Translations under genes and position numbers: made by a program | The notes under the pieces: generated by a model | The model's database searches: none | What the model was told of the DNA's origin: nothing | What the model saw: the letters and a program-made list of their open reading frames with translations, nothing else | Source: Curvibacter sp. CHRR-16 | Lineage (GTDB): Bacteria; Pseudomonadota; Gammaproteobacteria; Burkholderiales; Burkholderiaceae_C | Length of the DNA stretch: 64,000 nucleotides | Assembly: GCF_018474005.1 (NCBI RefSeq) | Contig: NZ_JAHCSH010000003.1 | Coordinates: 1-64,000, forward strand | Reading direction: 5' to 3' | Shown: in pieces, positions 1 to 12,083 of the stretch | Layout: each line of letters begins with the position of its first letter | How positions within the stretch are numbered: the stretch's first letter is position 1

Positions 1-74
1 TGCACTTGCTCGACCACCGCCAGCTTAAAAGCCAGTATGTAGTCCTTCTGCGTTCTCTTGATGCCTGATTCCAT
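1..74 (-). CDS. IS3-family transposase OrfA, N-terminal part
   Basis: Translation from the ATG at 74 gives MESGIKRTQKDYILAFKL followed by AVVEQV, running off the window edge. The KRTQKDY-LAFKL-VVEQV pattern is typical of the helix-turn-helix OrfA of one IS3-family group that binds the element ends. Only 24 residues are visible, so intactness of the transposase and the presence of orfB cannot be judged. No other reading of this stretch makes sense. Confidence 0.65.
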   Translation of the reverse strand, partial: MESGIKRTQKDYILAFKLAVVEQV

Positions 75-126
75 TTGACTTGCCTTTTCTGTGATGAAAA
101 GGTGTCAACCTCCGGCAGGACGGGTC
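1..126 (-). mobile_element. End of an IS3-family insertion sequence (partial)
   Basis: The first 126 bases look like the left end of an IS3-type element that continues beyond the window. The minus strand encodes the start of an orfA-type transposase. Upstream of it lies a stretch at 103-126 that, on the minus strand, begins TGACCCGTCCTGCCGG, which fits the 5'-TG end of IS3-family inverted repeats. The exact outer end is inferred because the other terminal repeat is not in the window. The element abuts the terminator of the small RNA at 132-231. Confidence 0.6.
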
Positions 127-131
127 ACAAG

Positions 132-231
132 ACAAAAAAAAAGCCCCGAACACTCGGGGCTTCAAGCCTATTTGCTGTCACACATCAAGGCCCTGCTCAG
201 GGAGGAAAAGCAGGGGACAGTTGCCTGTCCG
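132..231 (-). ncRNA. Double-hairpin small RNA divergent from hemB, anti-SD loop
   Basis: The minus strand shows a compact sRNA gene. A -10 box TATACT (238-243) is followed by GGACAG-GCAA-CUGUCC, a perfect 6-bp stem with a GNRA tetraloop. Next is CCCUGCU, an 11-nt loop UUUCCUCCCUG, and AGCAGGG; this loop holds CCUCCC, the complement of a Shine-Dalgarno sequence. After a single-stranded spacer come a GC-rich terminator hairpin and a U-run. It is transcribed away from hemB and is antisense to any longer hemB leader. From memory, a conserved 'anti-hemB' / double-hairpin sRNA family with CU-rich loops occurs at this position in Burkholderiales. Membership is likely but unverified. Confidence 0.65.
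133..161 (-). terminator. Rho-independent terminator of the sRNA
   Basis: On the minus strand AAGCCCCGA-GUGU-UCGGGGCUU forms a 9-bp hairpin followed by a run of U. There is no comparable T-run on the plus strand, so it serves the minus-strand transcript, not the IS element or hemB. Confidence 0.85.
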
Positions 232-237
232 ATCCGG

Positions 238-243
238 AGTATA
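238..243 (-). promoter_or_regulatory. -10 box of the hemB-divergent sRNA
   Basis: TATACT on the minus strand lies 6-8 nt before the predicted 5' end of the sRNA. The region 17 nt upstream (CTACCC) is a poor -35 box, so the promoter may need an activator or be weak. The start site near 231 is inferred from this box and from the first hairpin. Confidence 0.4.
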
Positions 244-1412
<1,169 letters not shown>

Positions 1413-1425
1413 ACAGAACAGTGTT

Positions 1426-2520
1426 ATGCGCACATTCTTCATTGGAGAACAAGGCGTCACTGAGCAAACCCAGGACATCTGCATCAATCTGGCATCGAAT
1501 CCAAACGACTACATCTGGCTGGCTTGCACTCGCAACGAATTTGAAAGCAACGCCGAGCGCATACAAGGTGCTTTGCTGAACTTAGGTGCAAGCCCACTCT
1601 TGGATCTGCATGTCTCCGACTTGCTCAACCACCAGCTACCATCACACCACGACTTCACCTCCAATTACGACATCGTGGTTTTCCGGCGTTTGGCAAGCTA
1701 CCGCGCCAGCACCACTGCGTCCACCTTAGTGCATGCTCCGATTGCCCAATTACAGCGATGCATTGATACGCAAGCTGTTGGTTTTGCGGTGTTTGACCGT
1801 GTGCTTTTGTCCGTACATCCAGACTCATGCAGCGTCCTAGACAGTTATGCCAGCAAACTCCTGCAGCCTAGCAGCCTTGCGGGCAGCAGCAACAAGCGCC
1901 TGCCAACCTCTTCTGCCGACTTGATGCTGCGCATCATTAACTTGATGGTCGACGGTTATTTAGGACTGCGCAAAGACCTCACGACAGCGCTGGATCACTG
2001 GCAAAACGAACTGCTCAACCCGCACACCCGCTTTCACCATTGGACAGCCATCCTAGATGCTCGCATGGCATTGCACCAACTCGATGATGTGTGTGAAGAC
2101 CAGCGTGCTTGCATACAAGATTGGATTGAAGCTACCAAAACATGGCCAATCCCTGAAACCCACGCTGAACGAACCAACCTAGAGTTGCTACAAGTACGCA
2201 GTCGCGATGTACTTGAACATATTGAGCGAGTCATACAGCATGTTCGCAAGTTGGAGCAAAGTGCGGAAGCGGCCGTGCAAATTCACTTTTCCGTACAAGG
2301 CAATCGCACCAACGACATCATGCGCACCCTCACCGTGCTAACGGCTATTTTTCTGCCGCTCAATTTGATTGCAAGTATTTTCGGCATGAACTTCGACTTC
2401 ATTCCACTGCTGCACAAACAAACGGGCTTCTGGTGGATTCTGGGCTTGATGGCAATCTGCGCATCGGGCTTAACCGCCTTCTTCTGGCGCAAACGCTACT
2501 TATCCCGAACAAATCGGTAA
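1426..2520 (+). CDS. CorA-family divalent cation transporter
   Basis: A 364-residue member of the CorA metal-ion transporter family (Mg2+, Co2+ or related ions), expected as a homopentamer in the inner membrane. A long cytoplasmic, helix-rich N-terminal domain is followed by two C-terminal membrane segments. The selectivity signature GMN sits in FGMNFDFIP at the end of the first one. The ATG at 1426 is chosen over an in-frame ATG at 1372 because the earlier one lies inside hemB and the protein then starts MRTFFIGEQG. Sequence alone does not tell whether the ion is magnesium or another. It is spaced 6 bp from the following marC-type gene, suggesting an operon. Confidence 0.85.
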   Translation: MRTFFIGEQGVTEQTQDICINLASNPNDYIWLACTRNEFESNAERIQGALLNLGASPLLDLHVSDLLNHQLPSHHDFTSNYDIVVFRRLASYRASTTASTLVHAPIAQLQRCIDTQAVGFAVFDRVLLSVHPDSCSVLDSYASKLLQPSSLAGSSNKRLPTSSADLMLRIINLMVDGYLGLRKDLTTALDHWQNELLNPHTRFHHWTAILDARMALHQLDDVCEDQRACIQDWIEATKTWPIPETHAERTNLELLQVRSRDVLEHIERVIQHVRKLEQSAEAAVQIHFSVQGNRTNDIMRTLTVLTAIFLPLNLIASIFGMNFDFIPLLHKQTGFWWILGLMAICASGLTAFFWRKRYLSRTNR

Positions 2521-2526
2521 TAGGCC

Positions 2527-3165
2527 ATGGACATCAAACCCCTTATCACCCTTCTGGCCATTGTGAACCCATTGGCCATCGTTCCATTTTTCATCCACTA
2601 CACCGAAGGATTCTCAGCACAGCAACGCCGGCACACGATTGGCGTTTCAGCCTTTGCATGTTTCTTGGTGGTCGGACTCTCTGCTACTGCTGGTTTGCAT
2701 ATCTTGGCTTTCTTCAGTATTTCACTCGCCAGCTTTCAAGTCGGTGGCAGCATGCTGCTGTTATCTAGTGCACTCAACATGCTGGCAGCACAACCAGCTG
2801 AAGCCAAAACGGCCTCCTCTGACATGCATGACGGTGCCGAAAAAGCAGCCATGGGCGCAAGCATCGCCGTAGTACCTCTGACCATTCCCTTGCTGACAGG
2901 GCCTGCAACCATGTCCACAGTGGTTATTTACGCAGAAAAAGCGAAAACCATTTGGCAGCAATTGACACTAGTGGGCTACGGTCTTGTCGTGGCCTTGGCC
3001 ACCGCTTTGTGTTTTTCTTTGGCCGATCCCATCGCGCGCTTTTTAGGAAAAACCGGTATCAATGTCATGACGCGGTTGATGGGTCTTATCTTGGCAGCAT
3101 TGGCGGTAGAAGTCATGTCAGATGGCTTGATCAAACTGTTCCCCGTTTTAGGGGGCGCTGGTTAA
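2527..3165 (+). CDS. MarC-family integral membrane protein
   Basis: A 212-residue inner-membrane protein of the MarC/UPF0056 family with about six hydrophobic segments. It starts MDIKPLITLLAIVNPLAIVP, and the early 'NP' helix typical of the family is present; a second half carries PLTIPLLTGPATMS. Despite the name, the family is not clearly involved in multiple antibiotic resistance, and its substrate is unknown. It lies directly after the CorA-type gene with a 6-bp gap. A rho-independent terminator follows about 140 bp downstream. Confidence 0.85.
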   Translation: MDIKPLITLLAIVNPLAIVPFFIHYTEGFSAQQRRHTIGVSAFACFLVVGLSATAGLHILAFFSISLASFQVGGSMLLLSSALNMLAAQPAEAKTASSDMHDGAEKAAMGASIAVVPLTIPLLTGPATMSTVVIYAEKAKTIWQQLTLVGYGLVVALATALCFSLADPIARFLGKTGINVMTRLMGLILAALAVEVMSDGLIKLFPVLGGAG

Positions 3166-3350
3166 CCCCCAGAAGGGTTAGTCCTAATGCTGCAAAAGTC
3201 TTCGTTGGATACATTCATCAACCAATAGAGCAATCACTGGTGCATGAACACCGTGTACAGGATGCCGAGGAGACGGCACTTTCAATAATTAATGACAAAC
3301 CCTTTAAGCACAGCCAAGGCTGTGCTTTTTATTTGGGCGAGAATCAAGGG
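3166..3350 (+). other. Intergenic region between marC and the TSUP gene
   Basis: No coding frame is supported here. The stretch ends with a plus-strand terminator hairpin only 20 bp before the next start codon. The RNA before it could be a marC 3' untranslated region or a short leader RNA; the sequence does not decide. Confidence 0.4.
3306..3331 (+). terminator. Terminator just upstream of the TSUP gene
   Basis: AAGCACAGCC-AA-GGCTGTGCTT is a near-perfect hairpin followed by a short T-run. It ends 20 bp before the ATG of the next gene on the same strand. It can end marC transcripts, or act as an attenuator in a leader of the TSUP gene. Confidence 0.75.
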
Positions 3351-4154
3351 ATGGAATTACTCGTCGTTGCGGTCGCCTCCCTGTTTGCAGGTTTTGTAGA
3401 TTCAATCGTAGGAGGCGGGGGACTGATCCTGATCCCCGCCTTATTCGCCACATTCCCCCAGACACCACCAGCCACTTTGTTTGGAACCAACAAGGGGGCT
3501 TCTGTTTGGGGCACCTCCATGGCTGCTTGGCGCTTTGCGCGCCGCGTACAAATGCCTTGGGCGGTATTGCTGCCTGCTTCAGCGATGAGCTTTGGCATGT
3601 CTTTTGCGGGAGCATGGCTGGTTACGATGGTGTCACCCTCGCTACTGCGCCAGGCATTGCCTGCTGTGCTCTGTTTGCTACTGGCATACACCTTGTATAA
3701 AAAAGACCTTGGGCATGCTCACGCACCACTGAGGGACTTTTCGCGAGAGCGCAAACTGGCTTGTTTGATAGGCGGTGGCATTGGCCTGTACGATGGCTTT
3801 TTCGGCCCTGGCACTGGCAGCTTCTTCGTGTTTTTGCTAGTCAGGGTCTTGGGCTATGACTTCTTGCACGCATCCGCCGGGGCCAAACTACTCAACATGG
3901 CCTCTAACCTATCGGCTATTTTGCTGTTTGCCCTCAAGGGCCATATCTGGTGGCACTATGTACTGGTGATGGCTATTGCTAACGTACTGGGTAGCGTGGG
4001 TGGCTCGTACCTTGCGCTCAAACACGGCTCTGGTTTTGTACGCCGCATTTTCATCACTGTAGTGATTGCACTGATCTGTAAATCCACTTGGGACATCCTG
4101 CCCAGCACATGGCGCACAGACGTACTGCACACCTTCAGTGCTCTGGCACCCTAG
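3351..4154 (+). CDS. TSUP-family (TauE/SafE) membrane exporter
   Basis: A 267-residue polytopic inner-membrane protein of the sulfite-exporter TauE/SafE (TSUP) family. The N-terminus MELLVVAVASLFAGFVDSIV with a GGGGL stretch is the family hallmark, and the second repeat has GFFGPGTGSFF. Members export or take up small sulfur or organic anions, but the substrate is not evident here. The ATG at 3351 has AAGGG just before it and sits 20 bp behind a terminator-like hairpin, so expression may need read-through or start within that hairpin. The 3' end overlaps the convergent mrdA by 20 bp. Confidence 0.85.
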   Translation: MELLVVAVASLFAGFVDSIVGGGGLILIPALFATFPQTPPATLFGTNKGASVWGTSMAAWRFARRVQMPWAVLLPASAMSFGMSFAGAWLVTMVSPSLLRQALPAVLCLLLAYTLYKKDLGHAHAPLRDFSRERKLACLIGGGIGLYDGFFGPGTGSFFVFLLVRVLGYDFLHASAGAKLLNMASNLSAILLFALKGHIWWHYVLVMAIANVLGSVGGSYLALKHGSGFVRRIFITVVIALICKSTWDILPSTWRTDVLHTFSALAP

Positions 4155-6087
4155 GCCAAGGAATGTCAACAGCCTTGCGTGGTGTACCAATCGGCGCAGT
4201 AGCCATGCCTTTGCTGACAGCTGCCAAATCCTCCACGCTCGGATATTTACCCAACAACCAATAGTCAAAAACACGCCGCGCAATCGGCGCGGCGGCAGCG
4301 GCCCCAAAACCTGCGTTCTCCACAATGGCAGCCACCACAATCTTGGGGGCATCGGCTGGTGCAAAGGCAATGTAGAGTGCGTGGTCGCGCTGATGCTCTT
4401 CCATGGCTGCTGCGTTGTACCGTTGATTCTTGCCCAAGCTCACGGCCTGTGCCGTCCCCGTCTTGCCACCACTGGTATAGCCGGCACCTGCAAAAACCCG
4501 TGTTCCCGTACCCACCTGGGTCACCGCCACCATGGCATCTTGGATTACTTTGAGATTTTCTTCTTTGTAGCCCAGAGACTCACCGGGCTCTAGGGCAATT
4601 TCATTCTTAGCACGCGTGGTGGCATCTTGGGTTGCAATAACCAAGCGAGGCTTGTGCTTAACACCATGATTGACCAAGGTAGACAACGCTTGCGCCATTT
4701 GCAACATGGTGAAGGTGTTGTAGCCTTGACCGATCCCCAACGAGATGGTCTCACCGGCGTACCACTTCTGCTGCTCAGGGCGTTTGTAATACTTGCGCTT
4801 CCACTCTTGGCTAGGCAAAACGCCACGCACTTCACCCTGTATATCAATACCTGTTAGCTGCCCAAACCCCAGCGGCTTCATGAAGTCGTGGATAGTGTCC
4901 ACCCCCAACTCATTGGCCAAAGAATAAAAGTACACGTTACTGGACTCAGCGATAGCGCGCCGCATATCCATGATCCCGCCCTTTTCATTCTCCGGACTGC
5001 CAAATCGATTACCACCAAACATGTAGTAACCCGGATCATTAATCAGGGTATGGGGGGTTCTGGTTCCCGTCTCTAGCGCCGCCAATGCCATGAATGGCTT
5101 GTAAGTCGACCCAGGAGGATAGGTACCACGCAAAGCCCGGTTCAGCAGTGGTTTGTCTATTGATTCGTTGAGCATTTGCCAGTTGTCTTGGTCAATGCCT
5201 TCTACGAACAAATTGGAGTCAAACGTTGGCTTGCTCACAAACGCCAGCACATCCCCACTCGCAGGATCCAAAGCAACCAGCGCCCCACGACGCTGCCCAT
5301 ACATGTCCTCTACCAGTTTTTGCAGCTTGATATCGATAGACAACATGACACTGTTACCCGGGGTCGATGGCGTACTGGCCAGCTTACGCACTGCACGCCC
5401 GCCTGCTGAGGTCTCCACCCGCTCAACGCCAGTAATGCCATGGAGCTCATGTTCGTAACTTTGCTCAATACCCAGCTTGCCAATATATTCCGTCCCACGG
5501 TAATTAGCTTGGTCTTCACTATCGGCGATCTTGTCTTTTTCTGTCCGGTTGATACGGCCTATGTAGCCAATCACATGGCTAGCCAATTCACCGTAAGGGT
5601 AATTGCGAAACAAGCGCGCTTTGATTTCCACTCCAGGAAAACGAAACCGCTGGGCTGCAAAACGCGCCACTTCCGCATCGGTCAAGCGTGTGCGAATAGG
5701 CAGTGAATCAAAGTTCTTGGATTCTTCCAACAACTTTTTGAACCGCCTGCGATCCCTAGCCGCAATATCCACCACTTGCGCCAGCGCATCAATGGTCTTC
5801 TCAAGGCTATCAACTTTGGATGGCGTTATCTCCAAGGTGTAAGCCGAATAATTGGTCGCCAACTCAATGCCGTTGCGATCCATGATCACCCCCCGATTGG
5901 GGACGATGGGCACAATAGCAGTCCGATTGGTTTCAGCCTGAGCCGCCAAGTCTTCATGGCGCCACACCTGCAGGTAAACCATTCGCAAAACCAGCAGGGA
6001 AAAGCACACCAAGACAGCAATGCTGGCCGCTAGGATTCGAACCCGAAAACGCGCCAACTCTGCTTGTAAATTGCGTAGCTCAATCAT
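4135..6087 (-). CDS. mrdA: Penicillin-binding protein 2 (elongasome transpeptidase)
   Basis: A 650-residue class B PBP of the rod-shape elongation complex. It cross-links peptidoglycan in the periplasm together with RodA. One membrane segment near residues 18-38 anchors the protein. A PBP-dimer region follows, then the transpeptidase domain with SxxK (STYK, near residue 330), SxN (SSN) and KTG (GGKTGTAQ). It is the last visible gene of the mreB-mreC-mreD operon, 14 bp after mreD. The rodA gene that often follows is absent; a convergent transporter gene overlaps the 3' end by 20 bp. All catalytic motifs are intact. Confidence 0.96.
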   Translation of the reverse strand: MIELRNLQAELARFRVRILAASIAVLVCFSLLVLRMVYLQVWRHEDLAAQAETNRTAIVPIVPNRGVIMDRNGIELATNYSAYTLEITPSKVDSLEKTIDALAQVVDIAARDRRRFKKLLEESKNFDSLPIRTRLTDAEVARFAAQRFRFPGVEIKARLFRNYPYGELASHVIGYIGRINRTEKDKIADSEDQANYRGTEYIGKLGIEQSYEHELHGITGVERVETSAGGRAVRKLASTPSTPGNSVMLSIDIKLQKLVEDMYGQRRGALVALDPASGDVLAFVSKPTFDSNLFVEGIDQDNWQMLNESIDKPLLNRALRGTYPPGSTYKPFMALAALETGTRTPHTLINDPGYYMFGGNRFGSPENEKGGIMDMRRAIAESSNVYFYSLANELGVDTIHDFMKPLGFGQLTGIDIQGEVRGVLPSQEWKRKYYKRPEQQKWYAGETISLGIGQGYNTFTMLQMAQALSTLVNHGVKHKPRLVIATQDATTRAKNEIALEPGESLGYKEENLKVIQDAMVAVTQVGTGTRVFAGAGYTSGGKTGTAQAVSLGKNQRYNAAAMEEHQRDHALYIAFAPADAPKIVVAAIVENAGFGAAAAAPIARRVFDYWLLGKYPSVEDLAAVSKGMATAPIGTPRKAVDIPWPRVPEH

Positions 6088-6101
6088 GCAACGCCCAACC
6101 C

Positions 6102-6632
6102 TTACAAAGGCCTGTTTGCATCAGGATCGGGCGCTCTGCGCTGCGGTGCTAGCAAAAATACCGTCAGCGGCAGCCACAGCAAAGACTCAAGGAGAGGCGC
6201 AAGAACAATCCACCAGCTTGGGTGACCTTGCGACAAGGAGACACGCAGCACCGTCATCATGACGTGGGCCATCGCAAACAAGGGCAACACTTGAACAGCC
6301 TGAGATGGCAAGCTAAACCACAACAAGCGACGGTGCACTGCAATCGCCAGAAAACTGAGTACCGAATAGGCCAAGGCGTGCTGACCCAGCAGAGATGCTT
6401 CGTGGACATCCATCAATAAACCAAACACAAAGGCTGCGGCAATACCGACCCGCTGGGGTTGGTGGATAGTCCAGAAAACCAAAACCACCGACAACACATC
6501 CGGTGCCCACGGCAATTGCCCATTGGCAAGAAAGTTCAACATGATGTTGGCCACGAAAGCCAAAATCATGCTGAGCCAAATGAATACTGGATTTGCTGGT
6601 AACAGAAGCTGTTGGCCAGGACGCATGATCAT
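6102..6632 (-). CDS. mreD: Rod shape-determining protein MreD
   Basis: A 176-residue inner-membrane protein with five or so hydrophobic segments, part of the MreBCD-PBP2-RodA elongation complex. The family has low sequence conservation, so the call rests on size, the hydrophobicity pattern (for example VFIWLSMILAFVANIMLN near the start) and the gene order. The start codon overlaps the mreC stop by 4 bp, indicating translational coupling. The mrdA gene follows 14 bp later. Confidence 0.93.
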   Translation of the reverse strand: MIMRPGQQLLLPANPVFIWLSMILAFVANIMLNFLANGQLPWAPDVLSVVLVFWTIHQPQRVGIAAAFVFGLLMDVHEASLLGQHALAYSVLSFLAIAVHRRLLWFSLPSQAVQVLPLFAMAHVMMTVLRVSLSQGHPSWWIVLAPLLESLLWLPLTVFLLAPQRRAPDPDANRPL

Positions 6633-7501
6633 GGCTGCTTCTCCTCAACGGACATCGGATCCAATATCAGCACATGCTCTGCACCCGCTGTTTTGGCGAT
6701 CGGTGTGCAATAGATACGGGCAAACGCAGCATCCACTTTGCGCTCAATTTTTTCAATGCGCGCCACTGGCAAGCCCACGGGATACACACCATCCACACCA
6801 CTGGTGGTTAGCAAGTCACCCTCTGCCACATCGGCATTAGCAGCCATATAGCGCAACTCCATTGCTTCAGCGTGGACACTGTTGTCACCGAAGGCCACAC
6901 CACGCGCACCGGTGCGCACATTCAGAACGGGAATCGCATGATCCCGATCAGTGAGCAACGTGACCTCGCTACTGAGTGGATAGACACGTGTTACCTGCCC
7001 AACGACACCCAATTCATCCACAACCGGAGAACCCAATTTGACCTGCTGCATGGCACCTCTATCTACCACGACCTTGCGCGTGAATGGATCGGCCGCATCA
7101 AACAACACTTGCGCGCTTTGGTAATGCACGGTCAAGCGTGCACCAAGTGCCAGCAAATCGCGCAGCCTCTTGTTTTCCAACTCCAGCTGCTCAACGCGCG
7201 CGGCACGCAACGATTGCTGCAGCAACTGCGATTGGGCACGCTCTACATCGCGGTGAGCCGATGTGACAGTCGTTACATAGTCAGAAAAACCTTCAACCCA
7301 CTGCACAGGCTGCAACACCAACCATTGCACCGGGTATACGACCGTAGCCAACACCAAGCGCAGTGGTTGCATGACCTTGAAACGGCCATCACCCACCATC
7401 AACAGCAAGGCCAAGGCACTGCAGATAGCCAAACGCGACAAGGCCGAAGGGCCTTGTCGAAAGAAGGGAGGCGGATCTCTATCCAGCGTACCAAGAGGCA
7501 T
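6629..7501 (-). CDS. mreC: Rod shape-determining protein MreC
   Basis: A 290-residue bitopic protein linking cytoplasmic MreB to periplasmic PBP2. A short cytoplasmic tail with Arg and Pro residues precedes a membrane helix at about residues 23-42. A coiled coil follows (about 80-115, rich in Gln, Leu and Glu), then the double beta-barrel domain with VVDRGAMQQVKLG and LLTTSGVDGVYPVGLPVA motifs. It starts 15 bp after mreB and overlaps mreD by 4 bp. Length and domain order are normal for betaproteobacteria. Confidence 0.96.
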   Translation of the reverse strand: MPLGTLDRDPPPFFRQGPSALSRLAICSALALLLMVGDGRFKVMQPLRLVLATVVYPVQWLVLQPVQWVEGFSDYVTTVTSAHRDVERAQSQLLQQSLRAARVEQLELENKRLRDLLALGARLTVHYQSAQVLFDAADPFTRKVVVDRGAMQQVKLGSPVVDELGVVGQVTRVYPLSSEVTLLTDRDHAIPVLNVRTGARGVAFGDNSVHAEAMELRYMAANADVAEGDLLTTSGVDGVYPVGLPVARIEKIERKVDAAFARIYCTPIAKTAGAEHVLILDPMSVEEKQP

Positions 7502-7516
7502 CGCTGACCTTGACTC

Positions 7517-8668
<1,152 letters not shown>

Positions 8669-8753
8669 CTAAAGGCTGGATAATACCTTATAGCCCACTG
8701 TAAAGCCCGCCAGGATACTGGGGCCAAACACCTGTTTACATAGATTTAACAAC

Positions 8754-9053
8754 ATGTCTCTTTCACTTGCCGATATCGAGCGCATCGCCCATTTGGCCCG
8801 CTTGCAACTGCAACCCGAGCAAGCCACTCGCCTGCAAGGACAACTCAACGGTTTCTTTGACATTGTGGAAGCCATGCGGGCGGTCGATACAACGGGGATT
8901 ACCCCTTTGGCGCACCCTACCGATGTGGTGCAAACCGTGGCTCTGCGCCTGCGAGAGGATACGGCCAACGAACCCAACCAGCGTGAGGCCAACCAACGCA
9001 GCGCCCCTGCCGTTGAGAACGGCTTATTCTTGGTTCCCAAAGTGATCGAATAA
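8754..9053 (+). CDS. gatC: Asp/Glu-tRNA amidotransferase subunit C
   Basis: A 99-residue small subunit that wraps around and stabilises the GatA-GatB interface of the transamidosome. The N-terminal helix pattern ([19 protein letters not shown]) and the later [14 protein letters not shown] are typical of GatC. It starts the gatCAB operon, with gatA 4 bp downstream. The gene is divergent from mreB. Normal length, no oddities. Confidence 0.96.
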   Translation: MSLSLADIERIAHLARLQLQPEQATRLQGQLNGFFDIVEAMRAVDTTGITPLAHPTDVVQTVALRLREDTANEPNQREANQRSAPAVENGLFLVPKVIE

Positions 9054-9057
9054 CGCC

Positions 9058-10560
<1,503 letters not shown>

Positions 10561-10562
10561 CC

Positions 10563-12020
10563 ATGGCAAGCAGCACAAACTCCTTGCTGGTGCAGGGCTA
10601 CGAAGTCGTCATCGGCTTTGAAACCCACGCCCAGCTCTCGACCCAATCGAAGATTTTTTCCCGCGCTAGCACCGCTTTCGGCGCTGAGCCCAACACGCAA
10701 GCCTGCGCAGTGGACTTGGCCCTGCCCGGCACCCTGCCCGTGATGAACAAGGGCGCGGTCGAGCGCGCCATCCAGTTCGGTTTGGCCATTGGTGCCCACA
10801 TCGCGCCGCGCAGCATCTTCGCGCGCAAAAACTACTTCTACCCCGACCTGCCCAAGGGCTACCAAATCAGCCAGTTCGAGATCCCGGTGGTGCAAGGCGG
10901 CGAAGTGAGTTTCTTTTTGGGTGACGAGAAAAAAAGCGTGCGCTTGGTGCGCGCCCACTTAGAAGAAGATGCCGGCAAATCGCTGCACGAAAACTTCATC
11001 GGCCAGTCGGGCATTGACCTCAACCGTGCTGGCACACCGCTGCTGGAAATCGTGACCGAACCGGACATCCGCTCTTCGCTGGAGGCGGTGGCCTACGCCA
11101 AAGAGTTGCACAAGATCGTGACCTGGATCGGCATCTGCGACGGCAATATGCAAGAAGGCTCGTTCCGCTGCGACGCCAACGTGTCGGTGCGCAAACCCGG
11201 CCAGCCCTTGGGCACGCGCCGCGAGATCAAGAACCTGAACTCGTTCAAGTTCATGCAGCAGGCCATCGACTTTGAGGTACGCTGGCAAATTGAGCAGATT
11301 GAAGACGGCCACGCCATCCAGCAGGCCACCGTGCTGTTCGACCCCGACACGGGCGAGACCCGCGCCATGCGCACCAAGGAAGACGCGGCCGACTACCGCT
11401 ATTTCCCCGACCCAGACCTGCCACCGCTCTACATTTCAGAACAGTGGATTGAGCAGATTCGCAGCCAAATGGCCGAGTTGCCGCGCAATATGGCCAGCCG
11501 CTTCCAGAGTGAATACGGCCTGTCTGACTACGACGTAAACCAGCTTACCCAAAGCGTGGCGCTGGCCCAGTATTTTGAAAAAACTGCCAACGCCTGCGGC
11601 CAAGCCAAGCTGGCAGGCAACTGGGTCATGGGCGAAGTATCACGCCGACTCAATGTCGACGAAATCGGCATTGAGCAGTGCCCTGTCAACCCCGCGCAAC
11701 TGGCCAGCCTGATCGCCCGCATTGCTGACGGAACCATCAGCAACAACGCTGGCAAACAGGTGTTTGACGCGCTGTGGACAGGAGAAGGCAGCGAGGTCGA
11801 TGCCCTCATCGAGGCTAAGGGCCTCAAACAAATGAACGACTCCGGTGCTCTGGAAAAGATCATTGACGAAGTGATTGCTGCCAACCCCAAGAACGTGGAG
11901 GAATACCGCAACGGCAAGGAAAAAGCCTTCAATGCTTTGGTCGGCCAAGTGATGAAGGCCAGCAAAGGCAAGGCCAACCCGCAACAAGCAGGCGATTTGC
12001 TCAAGGCAAAATTGGCTTAA
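10563..12020 (+). CDS. gatB: Asp/Glu-tRNA amidotransferase subunit B
   Basis: A 485-residue kinase-like subunit that activates the misacylated tRNA with ATP and passes the intermediate the ammonia produced by GatA. The GatB core includes [11 protein letters not shown] near the start, [15 protein letters not shown], and DANVSVR; the C-terminal YqeY/tail domain ends [21 protein letters not shown]. It starts 2 bp after gatA. A GC-rich inverted repeat follows its stop codon and probably serves as a shared terminator with the convergent DUF4124 gene. Confidence 0.97.
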   Translation: MASSTNSLLVQGYEVVIGFETHAQLSTQSKIFSRASTAFGAEPNTQACAVDLALPGTLPVMNKGAVERAIQFGLAIGAHIAPRSIFARKNYFYPDLPKGYQISQFEIPVVQGGEVSFFLGDEKKSVRLVRAHLEEDAGKSLHENFIGQSGIDLNRAGTPLLEIVTEPDIRSSLEAVAYAKELHKIVTWIGICDGNMQEGSFRCDANVSVRKPGQPLGTRREIKNLNSFKFMQQAIDFEVRWQIEQIEDGHAIQQATVLFDPDTGETRAMRTKEDAADYRYFPDPDLPPLYISEQWIEQIRSQMAELPRNMASRFQSEYGLSDYDVNQLTQSVALAQYFEKTANACGQAKLAGNWVMGEVSRRLNVDEIGIEQCPVNPAQLASLIARIADGTISNNAGKQVFDALWTGEGSEVDALIEAKGLKQMNDSGALEKIIDEVIAANPKNVEEYRNGKEKAFNALVGQVMKASKGKANPQQAGDLLKAKLA

Positions 12021-12028
12021 CCACGCTG

Positions 12029-12079
12029 TGCCGCCTGCCCTGCTACAGAGTGGGGCGGGCGATCACGATGCAGGCGGCA
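12029..12079. terminator. GC-rich inverted repeat between convergent genes
   Basis: TGCCGCCTGC and GCAGGCGGCA form a 10-bp perfect stem around a 31-nt loop that can fold further (GCCTGCCC with GGGCGGGC). It fills the gap between gatB and the convergent DUF4124 gene. It lacks a T-run on either side, so terminator function in both directions is inferred from position and stability only. Confidence 0.45.
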
Positions 12080-12083
12080 TCGC

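Noticed and set aside
12029..12079. Inverted repeat considered as an integron attC or recombination site
   Set aside because: No integrase and no attC core sites; its place between convergent stop codons is better explained as a transcription end.
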